This document shows, piece after piece, positions 1 to 5,884 of a DNA stretch of 6,017 nucleotides. This DNA is from Thermodesulfobacteriota bacterium (lineage in GTDB: Bacteria > Desulfobacterota > SM23-61). Numbering within the stretch: the stretch's first letter is position 1; the number at the start of each line of letters is the position of its first letter. The notes under the pieces were generated by a model that was not told the DNA's origin, made no database searches, and worked only from the letters and a program-made list of their open reading frames with translations. The stretch lies in the NCBI GenBank assembly GCA_030018715.1, contig JASEHN010000194.1, positions 1 through 6,017 on the forward strand, written 5' to 3'. The position numbers and the translations under genes were made by a program.

Positions 1-60
1 TGATCCGCCTCAACGACATTTTAGAAAAAATGCACCTATCTTCCCGAAGCTGATCTGGGC
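1..60 (+). other. Out-of-frame 5' end of spoT (frame break)
   Basis: Read from base 3, this stretch encodes IRLNDILEKMH, which matches the usual start of deltaproteobacterial SpoT (MIRLNDILEKV...). The start codon would begin one base before the window. From about base 37 the family sequence continues as YLPEADLGLIEK, but in the frame of position 61. The two parts are therefore offset by one base (an extra base, or two missing). A run of six A at 25-30 lies at the junction: with five A the frames join directly, and with eight A the protein would also keep the usual family length. The main frame has a TAG at 22-24, so it cannot itself reach the normal start. Confidence 0.75.
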
Positions 61-2172
61 TTGATCGAAAAGGCCTACGTCTTTTCAGCCAAAGTCCACC
101 AGGGGCAAGTCCGCCTTTCCGGCGAGCCCTACCTCTTCCATCCCTTAGCCGTATCAGCCATTCTGGCTGACATGAAAATGGACATCTCCACCGTTGCTTC
201 GGGGCTTCTTCATGATACCGTTGAAGATACTCACGCCACTTTCGACGAGGTCAAACAGACTTTCGGTCCTGAGATCGCCAACCTGGTGGACGGCCTGACC
301 AAAATCAGCAAGATAACCCTGGCCACCCGGGAAGAGCAGCAGGCCGAAAATTTTCGGAAAATGCTCCTGGCCATGGCCAAAGACATCCGTATTGTCCTCA
401 TCAAACTGGCCGACCGTCTTCATAACATGCGCACCCTGGAACATCTTTCCCCGGACAATCAGGTAAAAATCGCCCAGGAAACTCTGGATATTTATGCTCC
501 CTTAGCCAACCGCCTGGGCATCGATCGCATCAAGACTGAACTCGAAGACCTCTCCTTCCGTTACCTCCATTCTGAAGAATACCAGAAACTGGCGCGGGAA
601 GTGGCCTGGAAAAAAGAAGAACGGGAAAAATACATCGAGGAGGTTAGCTCCATCATTGCGGAGAAACTTTCTTCCTACGGCCTTATGGGGAAAGTTAGCG
701 GCCGGCCCAAGCATTTTTACAGTATCTACCGCAAGATGAAAGATCAGAACCTGGAATTCGAGCAGGTCTATGATGTAATTGCTTTCCGCATCATCCTGGA
801 CACCATCAAGGACTGCTACGAAGCGCTGGGTATCATCCATTCGTTGTGGAAACCCGTACCTGGCCGTTTCAAGGATTACATCGCCATGCCCAAAACCAAC
901 GGTTACCAATCGTTACACACCACGGTCATCGGCCCATACGGGGAACGGGTGGAAATCCAGATTCGCACGGAAGAGATGAATCGCACGGCGGAAGAGGGCA
1001 TTGCCGCTCACTGGCAGTACAAAGAAGGCAAGGGAATCGCCCCGAAGGATAGCAAACAGTTCGCCTGGGTTCGCCAGCTTTTGGAGTGGCAGCAGGATTT
1101 GCGCGACCCCAGGGAATTCCTGGAGACGGTGAAGATTGATCTCTTCCCCGACGAAGTCTATGTCTTTACCCCCAAGGGCGATGTAAAACAATTCCCCGTC
1201 GGCTCCACCCCCGTGGACTTTGCTTACAGCATCCATACTCAAATCGGCAACCAGTGTGTGGGAGCGAAAGTCAACGGAAAGATCGTTCCCCTGCGTTACC
1301 AGCTTAAAAATGGCGACATCGTCGAAATCGTCACCGCGGCCAGCCATCAACCCAGTAAAGACTGGCTGAAGTTCGTCAAAACTTCCCGGGCCCGCACCAA
1401 GATCCGCCAATGGATCAAAGCCCAGGCCCGGGATCGTTCTGTGGATTTAGGCAGGGAGATTTGTGAGCGGGAGTTCAAAAAGTATCACCTGGACTTTGCC
1501 AAAATAATCAAGTCTGACGAAATGAAGAAGATCATCAGCGATCTATCATTCCAGACCCTCGACGATTTAATGGCCGAAGTAGGTTATGGAAACGTCTCAG
1601 CCAACCAGATTATCGGGAAACTCCTCCCCCCTGAAAAACTTGAAAAAGGAAAGCAGGAGGAATCCCGCCTTAAGCACCTGGCCCAGAAAATTCGCGGGGA
1701 ACCCAGCGGCATCCAGGTCCGGGGAATCCAGGATATGATGGTGCGCTTCGGGAAATGCTGCAACCCCCTGCCCGGAGATGCAATTTCCGGTTATATTACC
1801 CGCGGCCGGGGGGTGACCGTTCATACCGCTGACTGCCCAAACATCCTAAGCAGCGAGCCTCAGCGATTGATCCCGGTTTCCTGGAATCTGAAGGAAAAAG
1901 CGGTCCATGCCGTACGTGTCCGGGTAGTCTGTAACGATAAAAAGGGGCTGCTTGCCGATATCAGCTCGGCCTTAGCCTCCTCAGAAGTGAACATTATCCG
2001 GGCGGATGTAACCACTACGGAAGACAAGAGGGCCATCTGTAATTTTGAGCTGGAAGTAAACGACCTCAAGCATTTGCAAAACGCCTTTCGGGCGCTGACC
2101 AGACTCAAAAGTGTCCTGAAAGTGGAGCGTCTGCGGGGCTTAACCACAACGGAGAAAGAAGAGCAGGCCTGA
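61..2172 (+). CDS. spoT: Bifunctional (p)ppGpp synthetase/hydrolase, RelA/SpoT family
   Basis: Cytosolic enzyme that makes (p)ppGpp from ATP and GDP/GTP and also hydrolyses it. Numbered from the TTG at 61 (703 residues), the N-terminal HD hydrolase keeps R18, H27, H51-D52, E55-D56, D118 and N122. The synthetase domain (about 210-330) has GRPKHFYSIY (214-223), the RFKD signature (269-272) typical of bifunctional Rel/SpoT rather than the ExDD of RelA, GYQSLHT (281-287) and EIQIRT (298-303). A TGS domain follows (about 365-425), then a helical region, the CC motif GKCCNPLPGD (564-573) and a C-terminal ACT domain (about 616-692). All key residues of both activities are present. TTG 61 has no good ribosome-binding site and is only the first start codon left in this frame; the true N-terminus is about 20 residues longer and lies across the frame break at 25-37. 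It is convergent with rpmB. Confidence 0.96.
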   Translation: MIEKAYVFSAKVHQGQVRLSGEPYLFHPLAVSAILADMKMDISTVASGLLHDTVEDTHATFDEVKQTFGPEIANLVDGLTKISKITLATREEQQAENFRKMLLAMAKDIRIVLIKLADRLHNMRTLEHLSPDNQVKIAQETLDIYAPLANRLGIDRIKTELEDLSFRYLHSEEYQKLAREVAWKKEEREKYIEEVSSIIAEKLSSYGLMGKVSGRPKHFYSIYRKMKDQNLEFEQVYDVIAFRIILDTIKDCYEALGIIHSLWKPVPGRFKDYIAMPKTNGYQSLHTTVIGPYGERVEIQIRTEEMNRTAEEGIAAHWQYKEGKGIAPKDSKQFAWVRQLLEWQQDLRDPREFLETVKIDLFPDEVYVFTPKGDVKQFPVGSTPVDFAYSIHTQIGNQCVGAKVNGKIVPLRYQLKNGDIVEIVTAASHQPSKDWLKFVKTSRARTKIRQWIKAQARDRSVDLGREICEREFKKYHLDFAKIIKSDEMKKIISDLSFQTLDDLMAEVGYGNVSANQIIGKLLPPEKLEKGKQEESRLKHLAQKIRGEPSGIQVRGIQDMMVRFGKCCNPLPGDAISGYITRGRGVTVHTADCPNILSSEPQRLIPVSWNLKEKAVHAVRVRVVCNDKKGLLADISSALASSEVNIIRADVTTTEDKRAICNFELEVNDLKHLQNAFRALTRLKSVLKVERLRGLTTTEKEEQA

Positions 2173-2196
2173 AGTATAAGGACAGATTGCGTGTGG

Positions 2197-2250
2197 CCCG
2201 TTACGGGTTTCAAGTTTTTGATTTTTAACTTGAAACTTGAAGCTATTTTA
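2197..2250 (+). terminator. Candidate terminator/inverted repeat after spoT
   Basis: A short hairpin (CCCG-TTA-CGGG, 2197-2207) adjoins a longer inverted repeat in which GTTTCAAGTT (2207-2216) pairs perfectly with AACTTGAAAC (2227-2236) around a T-rich loop. The two share base 2207 and so are alternatives. A T-containing tail (2245-2250) follows. The 7-mer ACTTGAA is also repeated directly at 2228-2241. Its position 25 nt after the spoT stop, between convergent genes, suits transcription termination, but the stem is AT-rich and the T tail is poor, so it could equally be a dispersed intergenic repeat. Confidence 0.35.
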
Positions 2251-2257
2251 AATTAGC

Positions 2258-2282
2258 CACAGAGGACACAGAGATCACAGAG
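2258..2282. repeat. Three tandem CACAGAG units, 9-nt period
   Basis: The heptamer CACAGAG occurs at 2258-2264, 2267-2273 and 2276-2282, exactly 9 nt apart, with variable two-base linkers. It lies in the non-coding gap between spoT and rpmB. Similar phrases built on CCACAGAG are, from memory, common in intergenic DNA of several environmental bacterial groups; their function is unknown to me. Confidence 0.6.
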
Positions 2283-2339
2283 TTTTTAAAACCTCGATTA
2301 AGAAAAGGTAAAGGAGAAGTGTCAAACTTCTAAATTGAT

Positions 2340-2356
2340 TCCGCCGCAGGCGGACT
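2340..2356. repeat. GC-rich palindromic repeat, copy 1
   Basis: The 17-mer TCCGCCGCAGGCGGACT contains a hairpin with a 6-bp stem (TCCGCC/GGCGGA) and a 3-nt loop. Its exact reverse complement occurs at 5829-5845. It lies 35 nt past the rpmB stop, in AT-rich DNA. No T run follows it on either strand, so it is not a standard terminator; a dispersed REP-like palindrome fits better. Confidence 0.6.
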
Positions 2357-2390
2357 AAAGTTGAAAAAAGGAAATTCCTATACAATTTAA

Positions 2391-2582
2391 TTAAACAGCT
2401 TTAACTACCAAGCCTGACCGAAGGCAGCGCGTGCAAACCCTTATCCGGCGAGGCGTTCCGTTCTGGATGGCGTGAACCCGCTGTAGATTGGGGTACCAGC
2501 GGCGTTTGGTCCGGTTGTTAGCATGGCTCACACTATGCCCCACCTGGGGTCCTTTACAGCATATCTCACACGACCAAGCCAT
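2391..2582 (-). CDS. rpmB: 50S ribosomal protein L28
   Basis: Encodes a 63-residue protein recognisable as bacterial L28, a structural protein of the large ribosomal subunit. Family hallmarks are CEICCKGP near the N-terminus, the basic stretch [13 protein letters not shown] (22-33) and [12 protein letters not shown] near the C-terminus. Two CxxC pairs (C5/C8 and C50/C53) make this the zinc-binding form. The ATG at 2582 is chosen because GGAGG (2593-2589) sits 6 nt upstream and because the family starts here; the frame stays open for 27 more codons upstream, but that part runs through the hairpin and promoter and is not protein-like. The gene follows the purM-purN-DUF523 operon on the same strand, with its own promoter between, and converges on spoT. 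Confidence 0.95.
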   Translation of the reverse strand: MAWSCEICCKGPQVGHSVSHANNRTKRRWYPNLQRVHAIQNGTPRRIRVCTRCLRSGLVVKAV

Positions 2583-2594
2583 CGATTTCCTCCG

Positions 2595-2628
2595 AATAAA
2601 AAATAAACAGCAGGGCATTTTCCCTGCT
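2595..2628 (-). terminator. Hairpin plus T-rich tract ahead of rpmB (terminator or attenuator)
   Basis: A perfect 7-bp stem (AGCAGGG/CCCTGCT, 2609-2628) with a 6-nt loop is followed on the minus strand by GTTTATTTTTTATT (2608-2595). On the plus strand the same stem is followed by TTGTTTTTTT (2629-2637... with one G), so it could act in both directions. It would end the purM-purN-DUF523 transcript. It also lies downstream of the rpmB promoter, within the short rpmB leader and only a few bases before its ribosome-binding site, so transcripts from that promoter must pass it too. Confidence 0.6.
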
Positions 2629-2634
2629 TGTTTT

Positions 2635-2663
2635 TTTATACCACGATGAATGAAATATGACAA
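2635..2663 (-). promoter_or_regulatory. Sigma-70-type promoter for rpmB
   Basis: On the minus strand, TTGTCA (2663-2658, five of six bases to consensus) and TATAAA (2640-2635, five of six) are separated by exactly 17 nt. The box pair lies just after the DUF523 stop at 2669. A start about 7 nt downstream of the -10 box falls near 2628, the first base of the hairpin stem. This gives rpmB its own transcription independent of the purine genes. Confidence 0.65.
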
Positions 2664-2668
2664 GGAAT

Positions 2669-3139
2669 TTATTTATTCTTATCCATTATTATTGGCTCAC
2701 CCGTCTCGGAGACCACCTCCAGCCCGCTTTCCGAAAGAAGAGCTGCTGTAACTCCCACTCCTTTTACCGGGCTTTCTTGCCGGTAGATGGACTGGCATCC
2801 GCAGGATGGGCTTTTGTCTTTGAGAATGGCCTTCTTTGCCTTGGCCATCTGGGCAATGCCCAACGTTTCTTTTGCTCCCTGCAAGAAGGAGGCAGTGACG
2901 TCTTCGCCCATTTTGTTGATTACTCTAACTGAGCCCTGGCAAACATCCCGTCCATCGCCTCTTTCGATGTGCGCGCGGATCCTCGGTGTAGGAAGGCCTC
3001 CCAATTGCTCGGGACAAACCGGGATGAAATGGCGATTGAAGAGTTCATCGAAAACTTCCGGGCAATAGGCATGCCCCCCATCATGCCGGCAGTTTACACC
3101 CAAAAGACAGGCGCTGACCAGAATGACGTCGTATTTCAT
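2669..3139 (-). CDS. DUF523 family protein (TudS-like, possible thiouracil desulfurase)
   Basis: Encodes 156 residues, full length for a stand-alone DUF523 protein. The family marks are all there: [11 protein letters not shown] (8-18), [13 protein letters not shown] (41-53), a GEDVT motif (78-82) and the KSPSCG motif (109-114). Characterised DUF523 members (TudS) use a [4Fe-4S] cluster held by three cysteines to remove sulfur from thiouracil; C11, C42 and C113 are the likely ligands here, with E44 and the serines of SPSCG near the expected active site. The cluster and the activity are inferred from family knowledge. The ATG overlaps the purN stop in an ATGA arrangement, which points to translational coupling, and no strong ribosome-binding site is seen. 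Co-transcription with purine genes suggests a role in base salvage or detoxification of thiolated nucleobases. Confidence 0.92.
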   Translation of the reverse strand: MKYDVILVSACLLGVNCRHDGGHAYCPEVFDELFNRHFIPVCPEQLGGLPTPRIRAHIERGDGRDVCQGSVRVINKMGEDVTASFLQGAKETLGIAQMAKAKKAILKDKSPSCGCQSIYRQESPVKGVGVTAALLSESGLEVVSETGEPIIMDKNK

Positions 3140-3798
3140 CGTTCGAAAATCCCCGCCGGCGGGTTGATCATAAATGAATCCGGAACCATGGAAATACCCT
3201 TGGCCAGAACACGGCGCCCCCGGACTTCCAAACGTCCTTCGGCATAAAGCTGGATGGCCTGCGAATAAACCTTATGCTCCTGCCTGAGAATTCGGGCGCT
3301 TAATGCCTCAGCCGTGTCATCGTCGTAAACCGGCACTACAGCCTGGATGATGATGGGGCCCGTGTCTGTTCCTTCATCCACAAAATGCACCGTGCAGCCG
3401 GCAAACTTCACCCCGTAATCCACTTCCGCCTGCCACACATGCGTCCCCGGAAAAGCCGGAAGCAAAGCGGGGTGAATGTTCATCACTCGCATGGGAAAAG
3501 CCCTGAGAAGCACGGGAGTAACTATGCGCATGAACCCGGCCAGGATGACCAGATCTACTTCGTTCGCCCTTAAAATTTCTACCAGCTTTTGATCAAAGTC
3601 CTCCCGGTTTTTATATTCTTTTTGACGGACGACCATGAATGGAAGGCCATGCTTCTTAGCCCGCTCCAGGGCATACACATCCCCAAGATTGCTTATAATA
3701 ATTTTTATCCTGGCATCCAGACGGCCCGCTTCGATGTTGTCAATAATCGCTTGCAGATTCGAACCGCTCCCCGAAACCAGAACACCCAGGTTAACCAT
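3136..3798 (-). CDS. purN: Phosphoribosylglycinamide formyltransferase
   Basis: Step 3 of de novo purine synthesis: transfers a formyl group from 10-formyltetrahydrofolate to GAR, giving FGAR. The 220-residue product has the phosphate-binding loop SGSGSNLQ (9-16), AGFMRI, the catalytic pair in MNIHPALLP (N107 and H109) and the catalytic aspartate D145 within TDTGP, matching N106/H108/D144 of the E. coli enzyme. The start is set at ATG 3798, not the GTG at 3810 that overlaps the purM stop: the homologous N-terminus begins here and GAGGAG (3808-3803) is correctly placed as ribosome-binding site. About 10 residues at the C-terminus extend past the core fold. It is 8 nt downstream of purM and overlaps the DUF523 start by 4 nt. 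Confidence 0.97.
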   Translation of the reverse strand: MVNLGVLVSGSGSNLQAIIDNIEAGRLDARIKIIISNLGDVYALERAKKHGLPFMVVRQKEYKNREDFDQKLVEILRANEVDLVILAGFMRIVTPVLLRAFPMRVMNIHPALLPAFPGTHVWQAEVDYGVKFAGCTVHFVDEGTDTGPIIIQAVVPVYDDDTAEALSARILRQEHKVYSQAIQLYAEGRLEVRGRRVLAKGISMVPDSFMINPPAGIFER

Positions 3799-3806
3799 AT
3801 TTCTCC

Positions 3807-4850
3807 TCACTTATATTGAATCGCCTTCTCTTTTGGTTTGGCTTTTACGATTTCTCCGATATGGTAAGCCTTTTCTTTCATGCTTTTAAGCCGGGAAATG
3901 ATTCCTTCGACTTCCTGAAAAGGGACCGCCAAAATCATCCCGATGCCGTTGTTAAAAGTGCGCAGCATCTCTTCTTCCTCTATATTTCCCCCTTCCTGGA
4001 TGATCCGGAAGATGGGATATACGGGCCAGGAACCCTTATGGATAACCGCTTTACATCCCTTAGGGATCACCCGCGGCAGATTATCCGTGATCCCTCCGCC
4101 GGTGATATGAGCAATTCCGTGAATATGAAAATCTTTTAGCAGATTGAGGATGGGCTTCACATAAATGCGCGTGGGCACAAGCAGCTCTTGGCCAACCGTG
4201 CGGGAAAGGCCTGGAACCTTGCTATCTGGCTGTAGCCGCATATATTCAAAGAACACTTTTCGCGCCAGGGAATACCCGTTACTGTGCAGGCCGCTGGACC
4301 CGATGCCTATGAGTTGATCCCCGGCCCGGATGGCAGAGCCGTCGATTATTTTATTCCTCTCCACCACTCCTACCGTAAACCCAGCCAGGTCATACTCTCC
4401 TTCTTTATAAAAAGAGGGCATCTCCGCCGTCTCCCCTCCGATCAGAGCGCACCCCGCTTCTTTACACCCCTTAGCCACCCCTTTGATAATCTGCGTAGAA
4501 ACTTCCAGGGAGAGTTTGCCGAAAGCCAGATAATCCAAAAGGAAAAGGGGTTCCGCCCCCTGGACGACAATGTCATTGACGCACATGGCCACTAAATCTA
4601 TGCCTACCGTATCGTGCTTTCCCACCATAAAAGCCACTTTCAATTTGGTGCCGACTCCGTCCGTGGAGGAGGCCAGGACAGGATCTTTATATTTTTTTGC
4701 CGGGAAGGAAAAAAGACCCCCAAACCCCCCGATGTCCGTGATCACCTCGGGCCGGAAAGTCTTGCGAACCATCGGCCGGATTAAATCGACGAACTTGTTC
4801 CCGGCATCGATGTCCACTCCGGCGCTTTTATAAGTCCCCTTGCCTTTCAA
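3807..4850 (-). CDS. purM: Phosphoribosylformylglycinamidine cyclo-ligase (AIR synthetase)
   Basis: Step 5 of de novo purine synthesis: ATP-dependent ring closure of FGAM to AIR. The 347-residue product is the usual length. Motifs in order are GVDIDAGNKFV (11-21), IGGFGGLF (40-47), STDGVGTK (62-69), the DLVAMCVNDI segment (85-94), GGETAEMP (138-145), GLHSNGYS (187-194), HITGGGITDNLPR (248-260) and FNNGIG (299-304). No key residue is missing. The start is the TTG at 4850, preceded by a purine-rich AAGGGGAAGGA stretch; it places the conserved TYKSAGVDIDAG at the expected distance, and no ATG is available nearby. It is the first gene of the minus-strand operon with purN and the DUF523 gene. Confidence 0.98.
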   Translation of the reverse strand: MKGKGTYKSAGVDIDAGNKFVDLIRPMVRKTFRPEVITDIGGFGGLFSFPAKKYKDPVLASSTDGVGTKLKVAFMVGKHDTVGIDLVAMCVNDIVVQGAEPLFLLDYLAFGKLSLEVSTQIIKGVAKGCKEAGCALIGGETAEMPSFYKEGEYDLAGFTVGVVERNKIIDGSAIRAGDQLIGIGSSGLHSNGYSLARKVFFEYMRLQPDSKVPGLSRTVGQELLVPTRIYVKPILNLLKDFHIHGIAHITGGGITDNLPRVIPKGCKAVIHKGSWPVYPIFRIIQEGGNIEEEEMLRTFNNGIGMILAVPFQEVEGIISRLKSMKEKAYHIGEIVKAKPKEKAIQYK

Positions 4851-5047
4851 ATCCTTCCCCTTTCGTCGAGAACGATCTTTTCTTTCTGGATATTCTTAAT
4901 AAAGCCTACCTCTTTCATTTCCATAATTTCCGCATCGCTGCCGGAAGCGTAGTTCCCGCGGACCATGGAATTATCAATTTTTATATCATAAATCTTGTAG
5001 GAAAAATAGAAATTTCCAGGACTCTTATCAGACCGGCAGGAGTTCAC
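4847..5047 (-). CDS. Doubtful 66-codon frame upstream of purM
   Basis: An open frame from a GTG at 5047 ends in a TGA that overlaps the purM TTG (TTGA), a spacing often seen for coupled genes. I do not recognise the product. The second half, after M28, reads as acidic and basic protein-like sequence (GSDAEIMEMKEVGFIKN, 36-52); the first part is AT-rich and may instead carry the purM promoter. GSDAEI...EV has a weak resemblance to the segment near the end of Nudix domains, but no Nudix box is present. It could be a short coupled leader protein, the tail of a decayed gene, or chance. No clear ribosome-binding site is seen at GTG 5047 or at ATG 4966. Confidence 0.25.
   Translation of the reverse strand: MNSCRSDKSPGNFYFSYKIYDIKIDNSMVRGNYASGSDAEIMEMKEVGFIKNIQKEKIVLDERGRI
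4980..4988 (-). promoter_or_regulatory. Candidate extended -10 element for purM operon
   Basis: On the minus strand TGATATAAA provides a TG-n extended -10 motif followed by TATAAA (4985-4980), in the most AT-rich part of the DNA upstream of purM. No good -35 box lies 16-18 nt upstream. Transcription would begin near 4973, giving a purM leader of about 120 nt. Confidence 0.3.
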
Positions 5048-5095
5048 GCTGTTTCAACCACTGTGGTACACTTTCGATTAGAGGCCTCTCCCGTT

Positions 5096-5122
5096 GCGGG
5101 TCACCCGCGGGCCATAGCCCGC
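5096..5122. repeat. Two adjacent GC-rich hairpins after DUF2442
   Basis: GCGGG-TCA-CCCGC (5096-5108) is overlapped by GCGGGC-CATA-GCCCGC (5107-5122). The two stems share bases, so only one can form at a time. No T run follows on either strand. They lie in the 141-nt gap between the DUF2442 stop and the frame upstream of purM, a gap that otherwise holds a small palindrome (ACCAC-T-GTGGT, 5057-5067) and no convincing gene. Confidence 0.45.
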
Positions 5123-5188
5123 CCGAGTGCACCCGCTTCTTCGATGTACGGTCCATATACCTTGATTAATGTTCGACGGTTTCTATAC

Positions 5189-5440
5189 TTAGGTCGTGAC
5201 GAGCGGTGGCGCATGCTTCATGCCGATGAGTCCGTCAATGGACAAATCTTCATCCACATCCGGCCAGTGAATTCCGTAACCGGCGGGGGATATCTCGAAG
5301 TTTTCCCTTTGTTTCTGCGTAGCGTTGCGCAAACGTTCCGACTCACCGGCAATATCGATCTGGTAATCCTTCCCATCGACTCGCAAATGCATGACTGTGC
5401 CAGAAAAGGACACGTGTTGAATGTAGTGTGCTTTATCCAT
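5189..5440 (-). CDS. DUF2442 domain-containing protein
   Basis: An 83-residue protein with the DUF2442 pattern: an N-terminal pair of strands (HVSFSGTVMHLRVDGKDYQI, 9-28), then ERLRNATQKQRENFEI (35-50) and the signature GYGIHWPDVDEDLSIDGLI (54-72). It has no signal peptide or membrane segment. The ATG at 5440 is supported by AGGAGG placed 6 nt upstream. The start overlaps the end of the DUF4160 frame by 8 nt (ATGGATAA), so the two were translated as a coupled pair. DUF4160-DUF2442 pairs recur in many genomes and are often listed as toxin-antitoxin-like; I know of no firm biochemical function. This partner is intact although its upstream neighbour has a nonsense codon. Confidence 0.85.
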   Translation of the reverse strand: MDKAHYIQHVSFSGTVMHLRVDGKDYQIDIAGESERLRNATQKQRENFEISPAGYGIHWPDVDEDLSIDGLIGMKHAPPLVTT

Positions 5441-5690
5441 TCTTCCCCTCCTGAAACTTGTTCCACTCGGTCACGATGTAATCAAAATGTTCGAAGATGA
5501 TTCGCCGGACAGTTCTCTTGTCCGCAGGACTCATGTTGTAGGCGTGGGCCTCGATTGCCTCGAACCCATGAATATCGAGCCATTATTTCGCCTCTGCATC
5601 TCCTTTGCGACAATGAACGTGAATCGGTTCGTGCCGTTCATTGGCGTAGAAAAAGAACCTCCAGCCAAGTATCATTAGTATGGTCGGCAT
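5433..5690 (-). pseudogene. DUF4160 family gene with in-frame TAA at codon 36
   Basis: From ATG 5690 the frame reads MPTILMILGWRFFFYANE, then EPIHVHCRKGDAEAK, then TAA (5585-5583), then WLDIHGFE and on to FEHFDYIVTEWNKF before the normal stop at 5433. Both halves match DUF4160: the MPTI start, the RFFFY and HVHC/V strands, and the family sequence around the break usually reads AK-aromatic-W, so a tyrosine (TAT/TAC) has probably become TAA. The rest (85 codons in total) is free of stops and frameshifts, which points to a recent mutation or a single base error. There is no ribosome-binding site at the usual distance from ATG 5690 (AGGAG lies 14 nt upstream). The truncated product would be 35 residues. 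Confidence 0.8.
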
Positions 5691-5722
5691 TTTATCCCGG
5701 TGTTCTCCTCTCGATCTTCCCT

Positions 5723-5752
5723 CATATAACCATCAGGCAGGTCACATGTCAC
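5723..5752 (-). promoter_or_regulatory. Weak candidate promoter for the DUF4160-DUF2442 pair
   Basis: On the minus strand GTGACA (5752-5747, five of six) and TATATG (5728-5723, four of six) are 18 nt apart, 32 nt before the DUF4160 ATG. The spacing is tolerable, but the -10 box is weak. Confidence 0.3.
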
Positions 5753-5804
5753 TCGGGAGAGGGCGGTTTTCTTTCGCCTCGTCGAACGTGCTTGCGGCTG
5801 AGCT

Positions 5805-5873
5805 GCGGGCCGAAGGCCCGCCTGCTCCAGTCCGCCTGCGGCGGATTCGCCTCCCGCAGGCGTAGAACACGCC
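5805..5873. repeat. Cluster of GC-rich hairpins
   Basis: In order: GCGGGCC-GAA-GGCCCGC (5805-5821, 7 bp), TCCGCC-TGC-GGCGGA (5831-5845, 6 bp), CGCCT-CCCGC-AGGCG (5848-5862, 5 bp) and GGCGT-AGAAC-ACGCC (5859-5873, 5 bp). The last two overlap and are alternatives. Tightly packed short palindromes of this kind resemble REP/BIME clusters, or the folded part of an untranslated RNA. Confidence 0.6.
5829..5845. repeat. GC-rich palindromic repeat, copy 2
   Basis: AGTCCGCCTGCGGCGGA is the exact reverse complement of the 17-mer at 2340-2356. The core is a 6-bp stem with a 3-nt loop. The shared AG outside the palindrome shows that the match goes beyond the symmetrical core. Confidence 0.6.
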
Positions 5874-5884
5874 ACCCTCAGACG

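Noticed and set aside
913..1410. 165-codon minus-strand frame inside spoT
   Set aside because: It is a shadow of the strongly conserved synthetase and TGS coding sequence on the plus strand.
2197..2390. CRISPR array suggested by the repeats between spoT and rpmB
   Set aside because: The units are 7-9 nt with two-base gaps; there are no 25-40 nt repeats or spacers anywhere in the window.
2583..2663. 27-codon N-terminal extension of L28
   Set aside because: The extension translates the promoter, hairpin and T tract; the family starts at ATG 2582, which has GGAGG 6 nt upstream.
3799..3810. GTG start of purN overlapping the purM stop
   Set aside because: It would translate the GAGGAG ribosome-binding site; ATG 3798 fits the family N-terminus.
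4850..4975. Purine riboswitch in the purM leader
   Set aside because: I could not find the three-stem junction or conserved loop bases expected of the purine aptamer.
5063..5500. 145-codon plus-strand open frame
   Set aside because: It is antisense to DUF2442 and the end of DUF4160, whose minus-strand products match known families; its own translation matches nothing I recognise.
5583..5585. Readthrough or recoding of the TAA in DUF4160
   Set aside because: TAA ends rpmB and DUF2442 normally in this window and no recoding signal is seen; mutation or base error is simpler.
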